A stretch of DNA of 64,000 nt from Incurvaria masculella. Its lineage: Eukaryota > Arthropoda > Insecta > Lepidoptera > Incurvariidae. A program made the translations under genes and the position numbers. Under the pieces are notes generated by a model. The model made no database searches. It was given only the letters and a program-made list of their open reading frames with translations, and was not told where the DNA came from. Below, piece by piece: positions 22,426-33,000 of the stretch. The number at the start of each line of letters is the position of its first letter. Positions within the stretch are counted from its first letter, which is position 1. The stretch covers positions 6,001,036-6,065,035 of the forward strand of contig OX335643.1 in NCBI GenBank assembly GCA_946894095.1, given 5' to 3'.

Positions 22426-22691
22426 ATAAGGTGTTGTCGTGTTTAGGGAAATGGTGACAATAAGAATTTAGTAATTTTTGCATAATATTTTGAGAAAAAC
22501 TACCGAATAAAATATACTGCATTTGCCAAAATTTTTTTTGGTCTCTGTCTTATGCTGTGATTGTGGTCTTGAGACGATTCTCAAGTATTCCGTCTGTCAA
22601 ATTTGACTAAACTTCCATACATTTTAGATCAAAATTTACAGTTTTCACAGATTGCAATACAAAACTGAACTATCTGAAATTTGGTCTAACA

Positions 22692-23216
22692 CACCACATG
22701 GGAACTAGGTGCCATACCAGGACCTTCCTAATATTGATAATTTCATGTATTTAATGGAATGGACATTACCGTTATCTCATTAATTTGAGTTTCAGCGACA
22801 TCCACATTTAAACACCATCTTCTGACGGATGTTACGACCAATACTATTTTCAGATTATTTTCTAATATTGCTCGCTTACATTAAACTGGATGGAAATCAC
22901 GGACAATTTTCATTGCCGCTTCGATCATCGTTCATTCAATGCGATGGTACCAACCCGGGCGGGATTAACTCTACCACCTAGTAAGTAAGAACCTACCACC
23001 TAGTAAGTAAGGACATACCACCTAGCAAGTAAGGACCTACCACCTAGTAAGTAAGGAAGGGGACCTACAGTTTTACGTGGAATCCGAACCACGGCCAGCC
23101 TCAACGGTTGATATTGGTCATTGGTCATCCTTCTAGAACCCAACCACGCTCAGAGGTACTTATCCAGCTTATCGAATTGCAAGGCATCGCACCACTGGGC
23201 TTCCTAGGCTGTTTTA
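22692..23216 (-). repeat. SINE-like repeat, copy 5, with internal tandem array
   Basis: Minus-strand copy with both body (CCAGGACCTTCC, CATTGCCGCTTCGATCATCG, ACCAACCCGGGCGGGATTAA) and head (GAATCCGAACCACGGCCAGC, CACCACTGGGCTTCCTAGGC). The middle (22,974-23,060) is expanded into about four units of ACCACCTAGTAAGTAAGGA, a local minisatellite inside the SINE. Confidence 0.7.
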
Positions 23217-23437
23217 GTAGCCACGGATCGTTGGTCGGCGGAGCACCGCGCTTTTGCGCCCTACGCGACGCAATGGGGCGTTTGCAAGACAGTTAAATGT
23301 TCGACCAACACGAGATTGTCCGAGTACTTGTTGGTAGTTGGGTGCGAAGTGTTCGTGAAGAAGAACAAGAAATCGGAAGCGGTTCGGCGTGATGTGATTG
23401 CAAATCCTCGTCTCTCGCTCAGAAAGCGTTCTGTGCA
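23214..23437 (+). repeat. Second copy of the 8,822-9,075 repeat
   Basis: Same ordered blocks as 8,822-9,075 (TAGCCACGGATCGTTGGTCG to CTCGCTCAGAAAGCGTTCTG), in the same orientation. Its left edge coincides with the SINE-like head. Confidence 0.75.
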
Positions 23438-24166
23438 CGGAGGAGGGAGGCAGAGAGGAGGTGTTATTACCTCATATTACTAAGGAACGCAGCGTGACCC
23501 TGCGCGGGGAAGCGGGGGGAAAAATATTTTATGGTGGGGGTTCAAGCTCCGCCTTTTATGCTCAATCCATCTACCGGAAGAACCGGTATTCTGGTAGCAG
23601 CTATTCCGAGAGCTATTTTTAGCTATGTTTAGCTTTAGCGAGACTACAACTAGATGACGACTTTTGCATTTTACTGTTAGTTTTTCTATAAAAAACCTTC
23701 GAAATTTAAATCTATACCTTCGCGCGGATTCAAATAATTTAAATTTAAAAATGTCATAAAAATTTGCATCATGAGATCAATATTTCTTACCGTACAAAGA
23801 AAATTATTGCGCGCCATCTATCGGCACATAGCAAGAGCGATACATCGATACAATGCTCGAATATTGACTCAAATTATAAAACATGAGGTGTTTTACTGAC
23901 AAATAAAACTTAATTCCACCTACACACGTTAGATTATTTAGTCCTGTGTAATGTTTGCAACATTTTATACAAAATCTCATCGTGTAATCGACTGTTCGCT
24001 GAAAATTGCGCAACCCCACAACCTAACACCGCCAGCGGCATGTCGCGAATGACGCTAATCCACGCGTTTTTATCACGTGGGCTGTGGCGTAGAGACCCAC
24101 TTGGTGGACACAGACCCAGTTTGCTAAGACCATCTCCTCTCTACCTCCCTCCTCCGTGGTCACGAC
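23437..24166. mobile_element. Possible transposon with inverted GGAGGAGGGAGG ends
   Basis: CACGGAGGAGGGAGGCAGAG at the left faces CTCTACCTCCCTCCTCCGTG at 24,140-24,166 on the right. The 730 bases between have no recognisable transposase and are AT-rich in the middle. A non-autonomous element is the simplest reading. Confidence 0.45.
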
Positions 24167-24169
24167 GGA

Positions 24170-25190
24170 CCGGCCAGCCACGGGAATCATGGCTCGCTGC
24201 GAAGGCAGCTCTCCACGGGGCCGATACTTCAATATTGTCCTCGCTTCGCACATGAGCCTAGCACTGTGGCGCAGCATGTATGTGTACAAGGAATCATACA
24301 GTATTTATAATTGTCATTTCGTGAAGAGATTTAGACAAATTGACGAATTAAATGATATTTCGCGCGCAATCCGTCCTTCCGAGGCGGGCACCATAATGGT
24401 ATTCGGTGAAGTCACACCGGGCGCACGTGGCGTACATGGAAACAATAGCGCGTGGTCATGTTTACGAATCTTTAAAAAAACATTGTGAAGCCATTTGAAG
24501 TGCCAGTAAAAAAACCCATATTTTGAGTTGGTGCTTTCGTAATAAAAATAAAAATAAATTTAAATAGCGTTTCCAGGCTCATTAGCATCGAAATCGGATA
24601 AGTGGTAGCAAATGCTTAAATATGACGGTTGATGATCTCTAACTTGATGTCTTTTAAACTATTATTTTGAATGATATAGAAGTGTGTATGTATCTCAAAG
24701 ACAAAATATATAAAAAACGTATATTTATTTTTTAGATACGTACTTTTGTATTTTTCGTAGTTCTCTTAAGGTTTGCATAAAATATTTGCAAATTAAATAC
24801 ACAAACTGTCCTCGTTGATCGTTCTTCCTATTAGTTAAACTGTATCAAAAACTAGTTCCGTGGTTTAGGAGTAAGCACCGCCGCCGCCCCCCCCCCCTTC
24901 AGCTTCAGCCGCCGCCCTCTCGCCCGGACGCGTATGACAGCCACTTCTTAACGTAAGCAAAACTGAATTTTATTTAGTCTATCCTGTGTATCTGGTAGTT
25001 GAATGTATGTGTACTAAGTTTCATAGTATTCGGATGATCGGTTTAAGAGTTATGGAGTTTTGCCTAGGAAGACATGATACTGGCTCTAGCGTCTGATGCT
25101 AAATACGATTTTGGTGACGACGGCAATGTGATTGATAGTTCAATCATTGCAGTCAGTGTCCGCAAGGCAGGTAAAGGTCACAATCAATGT
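24170..25190. other. Intergenic DNA, no gene recognised
   Basis: The left part (to 24,490) is GC-richer and open in places but shows no known family. A (CCG)n/C-run lies near 24,878-24,900. The rest is AT-rich with no supported feature. Confidence 0.4.
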
Positions 25191-25415
25191 ATATACATAT
25201 ATTGATATAATCCTAAACACTGTGTGAGTAGAAGGCATTTATTAAGGGACGAGGGACTGTAGGAGATTTTAATTTAATTTTGGGTATACTGTTGGTGGCG
25301 AAATTCAAGACGCAATACCCGCGAATGGTAAGTATTGCTGGTTCGGGTCCAGCCTTGCCGTTTATTCATACAGTAGTTCTTTTTACAGGGCTGAGTCCTT
25401 GCTTCAGGGTCGATT
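25190..25415 (+). repeat. Second copy of the 14,870-15,080 repeat
   Basis: AAACACTGTGTGAGTAGAAGG, AGACGCAATACCCGCGAATGG and CCTTGCTTCAGGGTCGATTA match the gene A intron 1 repeat in order. Confidence 0.6.
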
Positions 25416-26570
25416 AATCACTTTAATTGTATATGACGTCAGTGTGTTGCATAATAAAAATCAGACACCGATTTCAGTCTTTAGCGCTTAAGGTGGCCCA
25501 ACCCGCTCAACTCCCCATACAAACGGGGAAAGAAGATCACGCCCATATTTCTTATCAGGGATCCCAACTTTTGCTCAAAAAGCTTTATTTGATCGAACTA
25601 GATGTCTGATGACCGTTGGCATTGTAAAATTGTGTTTGGTTTCTAAGTTATAAGGTCCGAAAGATCGAATTTTTCGCGCGTTTTATACAATAACTTTGGT
25701 GGTTTATTAAGCAATGATAAAGTAAGAAAATCTTAAAAAGATTAGTCATCAGACATAGCTTATTTAATTAAGATTTATAATCTATTTGGTTTTTGTTAGA
25801 TTTTTGACTGCAGCGGTCGTGGTTTACTTTTAGCTATAAGTCGTTTTGAAATCAAAATTTTCGTAAATCTTACCAAATCATACACTATGCACATTGTCTT
25901 TTTTGTGGACACGTTGCATCTTCCTCATCACGTAGCCTGTCTTTATCTTTCAAACAGAGAAGGTTCCAGAGCGCAACAGCACGGTTTTGTACAGTGCCCG
26001 CGAATGAGTTAGTCCCGCCGGGTTGGGCCACCTTAATACATATCATTAAAATATTGTTATTGATAACGCTCCAGCTGGGCCCGGGTTTTCTCAGAAATAT
26101 GGGCCTTGTAAAAAAGAAAGAAAACATCAACTTTTCTGAAAATATCAGGTTTACGGAGATTAAAGGCTAAATTCGCGCTCTTTTCGATGGAAATCTATGC
26201 TTTTCTTATAACTCAAGTACGATAAATTACGGAACACACACATTTCTGCATTTCCCATTTATTTATTTTAGTAAATAAAAAATTGTAATTATTGTAGTTC
26301 CAATTATTGTTATTTTTGGAGTCGGTGTCTGAAAAGGCAGGTTTGTAACTATATACATGTGAAACAGAATGTATTTTATTTAATAGATTTTATTTTTTAT
26401 TTATTAAGACTTAAAATGAACATTATAGATAGCCGGAGACTTAAGTATATAAGAAGAGAGTGAAATAAAAACGGATTCTGCATACTTTACGGGGCGGCTG
26501 GGGTCTTCTAGTCATGGGCATGGACTCTCATTAAGGAAAACCTTTACAGTTAATTTACTAAGCCCCCTCG
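25416..26570. other. Intergenic DNA, no gene recognised
   Basis: AT-rich sequence. GGTGGCCCAACCCG near 25,490 recurs inverted at about 26,020-26,035 (CGGGTTGGGCCACC), suggesting a degenerate foldback element over 25,480-26,040. No coding signal. Confidence 0.4.
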
Positions 26571-26689
26571 TTTTTAGGGTTCCGTACCTAAACGGTGCCA
26601 AAGGAACTATTATAGGCCTCCACTGTCCATCTGTACACCCGTCCGTCTGCCCGTCGGTCTGTATGTCAGCGTCAGAATCCCTGGGTAAG

Positions 26690-26915
26690 ATCTGGCTGCC
26701 ACACCCAACTACACTTGGCTACCCACAATATACGGACTCTGAGAACGCATGAGAAACTGGTCGAGCTGGAACAGGAGCTGGCTCATATTAAATGGGACAT
26801 CCTGGGTCTCTGCGAGGTCAGAAGGAAGGGCGAAGAGACTAAAGAGCTACATTCCGCCAACCTGTTCTACTTCAGAGGAAATCACCAAAAATCGGAAAGT
26901 GAAGTCGTATTTTAG
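26690..26915 (+). mobile_element. RTE-type LINE fragment (endonuclease N-terminus)
   Basis: A 66-codon frame reads ATHNIRTLRTHEKL, then WDILGLCEVRRKGE and ANLFYFRGN. These are the first strands of the APE endonuclease as found in RTE-clade elements, with the Asn and Glu metal-site motifs. It is cut off after about 65 residues, directly behind a partial GGGTTCCGTACC repeat. Confidence 0.7.
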
Positions 26916-27141
26916 GTCCTAATATCAACAATAGAACCGATCAAATAAAATACATAAATTGGTTTGGTTCCGCACGATGGAACTTAGTTTCAAAGATAAT
27001 GTAAATTTTCCATGTTTCCGCGAATGCAAACTTTATAGCGAAGCACATCAAGGGAAATTCAATCATACGATTTCAAGTGATTTTTTTTAACTGGAAATTC
27101 TAATAGCAATATTAGTAAAAGTTAAGTTTAAAGAAATAAGA

Positions 27142-27676
27142 TTGTTAACATTTACTTTAATTTACATTTTAGAGTTGTTTTGTTTTGTCAAACAATACCC
27201 ATTTTATTTTAATATAGTGAAAGATGTCACCAGATGCAATATACGACAGAATACAGCTGGAAATTCGTATAAATTGCCCATGCGTACCACGTTGGTAGCA
27301 AAAAGCATAACTCAGTCCGCTATTGCCATTTACAATACACTATCAGAAGATTTAAAAGAAATCGGAAACGTAAAAAAAAATTAAAATTAACTCAATGGCT
27401 TCTGACAAAAATGTACTATAACATAGAAGAATATTTCAAAGAAATTAAGGGCTAAGATAATGAGGTTATGCAAAGTTTAGCTTTTTTTTAATTTTAATTT
27501 TACTATATTTTTTTGTTTCGTGGTTTAATGTAAATGCATGTATTTTTCTTTCACAAGCATTGCCACACCTATATCTAGGTAGCATTTTTAAAGACCGAGT
27601 TAGACATTGTACCATTATGTTCTTGTTGTACACTGCATTAAAATGTATTTGCAATAAAATATTTTGATTTGATTTG
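27142..27676 (+). mobile_element. LINE 3' end (ORF2 tail and UTR)
   Basis: NIRQNTAGNSYKLPMRTT followed by AIAIYNTLSEDLKEI is typical of the last residues of CR1/jockey-like ORF2. The frame breaks at a poly(A) run near 27,372 and continues in another frame (LTQWLLTKMYYN). The 3' UTR ends in a TTTGATTTGATTTGA tail near 27,660-27,676. Severely 5'-truncated. Confidence 0.65.
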
Positions 27677-28018
27677 AGTACCAATGGTTGGTGAATCAGA
27701 TGCTTACTTTTTTTGGCAAAGGAATCTCTTCTTCCAACGAGGCCCCCAGCGACCCTTGCTGAAAAAAGTGGGACAGGAAAATTACAGCACCAGTTTTTGA
27801 AACGATTCCAAGACACTCGGTTAAAGATGACACGCGTGAAGTAAAGTTTTATTCGCAATATACACTCGAGTAAAAAATATACATGCACCTTCGCATAAAA
27901 CCTGCGAGCAGGGAAGTAAGAACCTAGGTATACAACTTCTACTAGATGATATCATACAGTCTAAAACGTGATGATATCATCTGGTTAGGAATTTAGTTTG
28001 CTTCGAGGCGGGCTATAG

Positions 28019-28224
28019 TGTTGGAAGTACTATATTAACCCCGCTCTTGAAGGCAGTCAGGTTATATGATTATGGAAGCAGATGAGCCGCCGGAGGTATG
28101 GCTCTGCTAACCGATCCTGCTATAATTTATATAATTGTATTAGTAACTTTATTAGTTGTAAGTAACTTAAACTGAGGGTTGCTGTTTCTATTGTTCTTTG
28201 TTCTTTGCCTCAATCTGTTCTACA
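28019..28224 (+). mobile_element. Possible Copia-type LTR remnant
   Basis: TGTTGGAAGTAC at 28,019 to CTGTTCTACA at 28,224 gives a 206-base TG...CA block with internal TATAATTTATATAATTG and TTCTTTGTTCTTTG, resembling short Copia LTRs. The flanks (CTATAG and AAGGA) do not match, and no primer-binding site or internal region was identified, so the call is tentative. Confidence 0.35.
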
Positions 28225-28229
28225 AAGGA

Positions 28230-28920
28230 ATTCCTTGGCAGTAACATTTAGATCTATGATAGCGACCGGCCAGCGAGCGTTCGGTTCCCGGGTGACACGC
28301 GGAACCCGAACGGCTGGCTGCTCTTCGCTACGTAAGTACAGCTCCGACGATACTCCGCTCCCTCCTTGGCGAGGACCGACTCAGCGTCGGGACCTACCGA
28401 GCCGCCGAGTGATGCACCCGGCTACGGAACCTCCCCAGGGCACCGGAGCGCTTTGTGACTTGAAATTAAACCCAAGCGTCTGGATGTAGAGCCGAGCTGT
28501 ACCCCCGACCAGGTTGCCGGCAGCACGCCTTAACTTCTGCACCGCATGTACCGCTATCGCACCACGAGCACCGCACTTCAAAGCAAGCAGACTCGATCTG
28601 ACTGGTCAGAGTCTAACTCGATACTCGAAAGGCAACTTTAAACTTTAAAATAAACTAAAAAAACTTGCAACTATAAAAACTATAAAAACTTTAAACTTTA
28701 AAACTCTGCCGAACCCACTTGGTTGGCGTAGTGAACGAACTATATAAGGCAGCGTCTCCGACCCGTTTCGTCGGAGCGCCAGTACGATCTGGCCCCATTA
28801 TGTTAGGGACCCTTATTTATACCTGACCTGAAAATATTACGGTGCAGTCTGCGGTGCGGGGGGCAGAAGGGAAAGCGAACGGACAGCAATCTGTCGAGAA
28901 TATTTCTCGGTGTCAAATCT
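28230..28920. other. GC/CpG-rich segment of unknown nature
   Basis: Clearly richer in GC than its surroundings, with short open frames on both strands but no recognised protein. The minus strand has CCTTATATAGTTCG near 28,750 and a conspicuous TTTAAACTTTAAA repeat cluster at 28,630-28,710. It could be LTR or retrotransposon leader sequence. Confidence 0.35.
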
Positions 28921-29800
28921 TTATTATTATCACATATTATAAGAAAATATAATATAAATACCATAACAAATATGCATAAGTCTGCACATGTACTATACAA
29001 TGTATACATAATTAACTTTACAAATGAACACCTGCAGTAATATTCTATACAATTTTGTATTCACAAGAAATGTCTACTTTAGAGTTTTATGATCGCGTCG
29101 CCAACAATCTAAGTGTGTATTTCATAATTGTGGACGGAAAAATATGTTATGCAAACCCGTGAAGTTTCTTTGCGGGTTCTTCTTTACTGGGTTGATCGAA
29201 TCCGCGGATCTTTGTGACGTAACTTGGTGTAGTTTGACTACCAAAAAGTTTAAATAAATGAAATGAAATTAATATTATGTCTGCCTACAGAACCAATACG
29301 GTAAAAACAACTAAATAAGTAAATGAATAAATAAATAAAAAAATTAAGGAGAAAAACAGCTAATCTGGTTGTATGTAGCTGAACGCCCCCTCTTGTGTCC
29401 CGCGCCGCCGTCTCTATGCGGATCGGATGGCGCGAGCCGCGCCCCTGGAGCTGCAATGGGGTGCAGGGAGTGCAGGATCGGAAATCGGGAGCCGATCCTG
29501 AAACATAACATAGATATCGTGAAAAGCAGTAATATTTCGGCATTCGCCGTTATCAAACTCTTTGATCAAAATCAATCATTAAATATCAATTATTTAAATT
29601 TTAAAATTATCACCACCCAAAGAAAGTGCACTCCAGCCTAAATTTATCACATGCATAACATCTGGTTGTATCTATCAGAATTGAGAAACTTTCAATATGC
29701 CCTAAGTATCTTAAATATTTAAAATAAGGAAATCTCACATTGTTTTTTCGGTCGATATTACATATATCGACCGATTATCTCGATACGTTATACACTAGCA
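28921..29800. other. Intergenic DNA, no gene recognised
   Basis: AT-rich with a GC-rich island at 29,385-29,505 (GGATCGG and CCGATCC in inverted order). No coding or repeat-family support. Confidence 0.35.
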
Positions 29801-29915
29801 GCCTTACTTATAAACATTTATACCATCGCTATTACTCCGGTATATTTAGCTGACGGGTACTTCTAGCTAGAAATACCGGAGCAATAGCGATGGTACAAAT
29901 GTTTATTAGTAAGGC
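29801..29915. repeat. Foldback element, arms about 43 bases
   Basis: GCCTTACTTATAAACATTTA and ACCATCGCTATTACTCCGGTAT at left are mirrored by ATACCGGAGCAATAGCGATGGT and AATGTTTATTAGTAAGGC at right, around a loop of about 27 bases. It lies about 110 bases beyond the 3' end of gene B. Confidence 0.7.
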
Positions 29916-30027
29916 AGTTAAAGTGCGTTTTTACTGGGGAAAGTAAAGAAAAATCGATGTATATTAGATGCATCTCTTTTATTTTAGGAATTCATGCTTC
30001 AGATAGATTTTCTCAATAATTGCGACA

Positions 30028-33000
30028 TCATTCATGCTCAGGAACCTGTTTAACCTGTTTGTGCATGATCCTCCGCTCTACTACCTCCATCCTCCCGCTG
30101 ATATCATCCAGTTTGGAGCGAAGTTCTGCGGTTGAGTTCGTGATGAGGTATTTGATATCCAGCAGTTGCTCCTCTATGGATGATAGTGCGGCGCAACCGA
30201 CGCAGCTAGTAGGAGTGGGCGGTTTTTCTTGCTGTTAAAGTAAGAGAACATTTGGTTAATTTATATCCAAACAGCCAAGTTCAAAGTATTATTCTTATTT
30301 AATTAAAGTGTCCTTGCGTCACAGTCGATTATATAGAAAAAACGACGTACATGCTTGGTAGGAAAAAGTATATTTACTTAACATTACTTAAATTTAACAT
30401 TACTAAGCACAATGCAGTCAGAGGGAAGGAAAACATGTCACAATTATGTTAACAGTCTATTGCTAGTTAGGCTAAACTTTTAAAATTTGTCTCAATTAGT
30501 CTCGATTTATCAAGCTGAGTCGCAACCCTAACAATTCCAATATTATATCAATATTTTTTTATTTGATGTCACTGGACATGAATAGCTAATACGACACTCA
30601 CACTAATGCTCTCAACACACTGCATGGCTAATTTTTTATTGCCGCTTCGAGCATATTTTCATCCAATGCGATGGTATCAACCCGGGTGGGATTAACATTA
30701 CCACCTAGTAGGGGAAAGGAACTAACAGTTTTAGATTGATTCCGAACAATGGAACAGCACGCATTGGTAAGGACATGCACTTATCCTACTCATAAGGAGA
30801 AAAGAAGTGTTGCATGAGCGGGGCTGAGATTTAATCTAGGTTTCTCTAGATGGAAGGCAAGTCCACCTGCCCCTGAGACACGTGTCGCTTCAAAACAACA
30901 CTAAATATATACAGCACATGTACAGATCGTACGGCTAGATGACTTGACTTTCATGCGAGAGGTCTGCGTTCAAATATTCGCCCGGTCATGCACCATTTTC
31001 TTTCTCTTTATGAGTTGGATAAGTGGAATTGGTTATGAATGCGAGATGTTGTGATGTATTCCATGGTTCGAAACCCATGTAAAACTTTAGGTCCCCTTCC
31101 CCTACTAGGTGGTAGGATTAGGCCCGCCCGGGTTGGTACAACCGCATTTAATGAAACTATGGTTAAAGCGGCAATTAAAAAATTCTCCGTGTTTTCCATC
31201 TAGTTCAATGTGCCGTGCTCGTAAAGGGAAGGTCTTGTCATTGAAACGAATTCCTTCTGGAATGCGGTGTGTTGGGCTAATATCGTAACTTTAGTTGTGT
31301 GGTATAAGCCATCAATATCAGGTTCTATAAAAAAAAAATCAAAATAATAGATTTTCAAGAGAATAGAATCCAAAATTATTTATTCGATAGAGTACAAGTA
31401 TACAAAACCAAGAGAATTTATTTTTATAAAACAAAAAGTATACTATGGAAAAGGCTTATGACTCAGCGATGGTTCGCACTTACGAGAGCTGCAGCATGCT
31501 GCAGCAGTCTGGCGACGCTGGTTTTCAGTCACAACCTGTGATGGGGATGTGTGAGGGTGTGTGCGCATATGATGGTGTGTGTGTGTGTTAATGTTTATAG
31601 TTTATAGTTTATAGTATACTGTTGTGTTTAGTGATTCTATGTATGATTATGTGTAAGTCTATAAATATTTGTGTTGATGTAATTTCCGTGTTTGTGCAAG
31701 ACAAATGTGACCCTGTGTATATAATTGTATTAAAAAAAAAATGGAAAAGTATAAGTCTAGGTATGCAACAATATGTAAAGATAACCACGTAAGTAAAAAT
31801 AATGAAATCTACAGTGAAGTTGTTGGATCGAAATAATTGAAGTTTAGGGCTGAATATACAATTTGGAATGTCGATGAAAGGTTTAAAATAGAAAAGAAGG
31901 CTACATGACAAAAGTAAAATTACCGGCTGATAGAGTTGCACCGCTTTGACAGCAACAAGTCTGTTATAGATGTCCCTCAGCTCGCAGCTGTACCAGCCCG
32001 CATCCTCAGGCTTCATGTCGGCAATCTGTGGGAAGATCACCGACATTTTTAAAGGTAAAGCAAACTGTATTTTTCCGACTATCTGAACGTGCCCTGGGTA
32101 TGAGGTGTCATGCCAGGCTGTCAGGCAGAAGAGCCGCGCGCCTAATAATTAGGACACTTGAACCCTGTTCGGCTGTCAGGCGCTACAGTTATAGTTCGCA
32201 AGAAATTCGTAGTGCCAGTCAGCCTTAGTTTGAAAGAAATTAACGGACTGCTTGCACGCCCAATAATTAGGACTCTTGCACCCTGTTCGGCTGTCAGGCG
32301 CTACAGTTATAGTTTGCAAGAAATTCGTAGTGCCTGTCAGCCATAGTTTGTAATAAATTAACGGACTGTTTGCACGCCCAATAATTAGGACACTCGTGCC
32401 GTTTTTGTCTGATAGCCACTACAGTTATAGTTTGCAAGAAATTAACGGACTGCTTGCACGCCCAATAATTAGGACTCTTGCACCCTGTTCGGCTCTCAGG
32501 CGCTACAGTTATAGTTTTCAAGAAAATTGTAGTGCCTGTCAGCCATAGTTTGTAATAAATTAACGGACTGTTTGCACGCCCAATAATTAGGACACTCGTG
32601 CCGATTTTGTCTGATAGCCACTACAGTTATAGTTTGCAAGAAATTAACGGACTGCTTGCACGCCCAATAATTAGGACTCTTGCACCCTGTTCGGCTGTCA
32701 GGCGCTACAGTTATAGTTTGCAAGAAATTCGTAGTGCCTGTCAGCCATAGTTTGTTATAAATTAACGGACTGTTTGCACGCCCAATAATTAGGACACTCG
32801 TGCCGTTTTTGTCTGATAGCATCATTAAATTGATGAAAATAGTGGATTTGAACAAGTCAGCTGGCCCCGATGGCATTTCTCCTCACGTTATCGTAAAATG
32901 TGCCGAAAGTCTGTGAATTAAATGAATGTGATTTAAAAGATCTTTAAGTGAAGGCATAGTGCCCAAAATTTGGAAGTCCGCTTTTGTTACACCTGTTCAC

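Noticed and set aside
32294..32876. Minus-strand open frames with a repeated NYWACKQSVNFLQTITV-like peptide
   Set aside because: They are translations of the satellite. The repeat period keeps the frame open. No start context, homologue or splice support.
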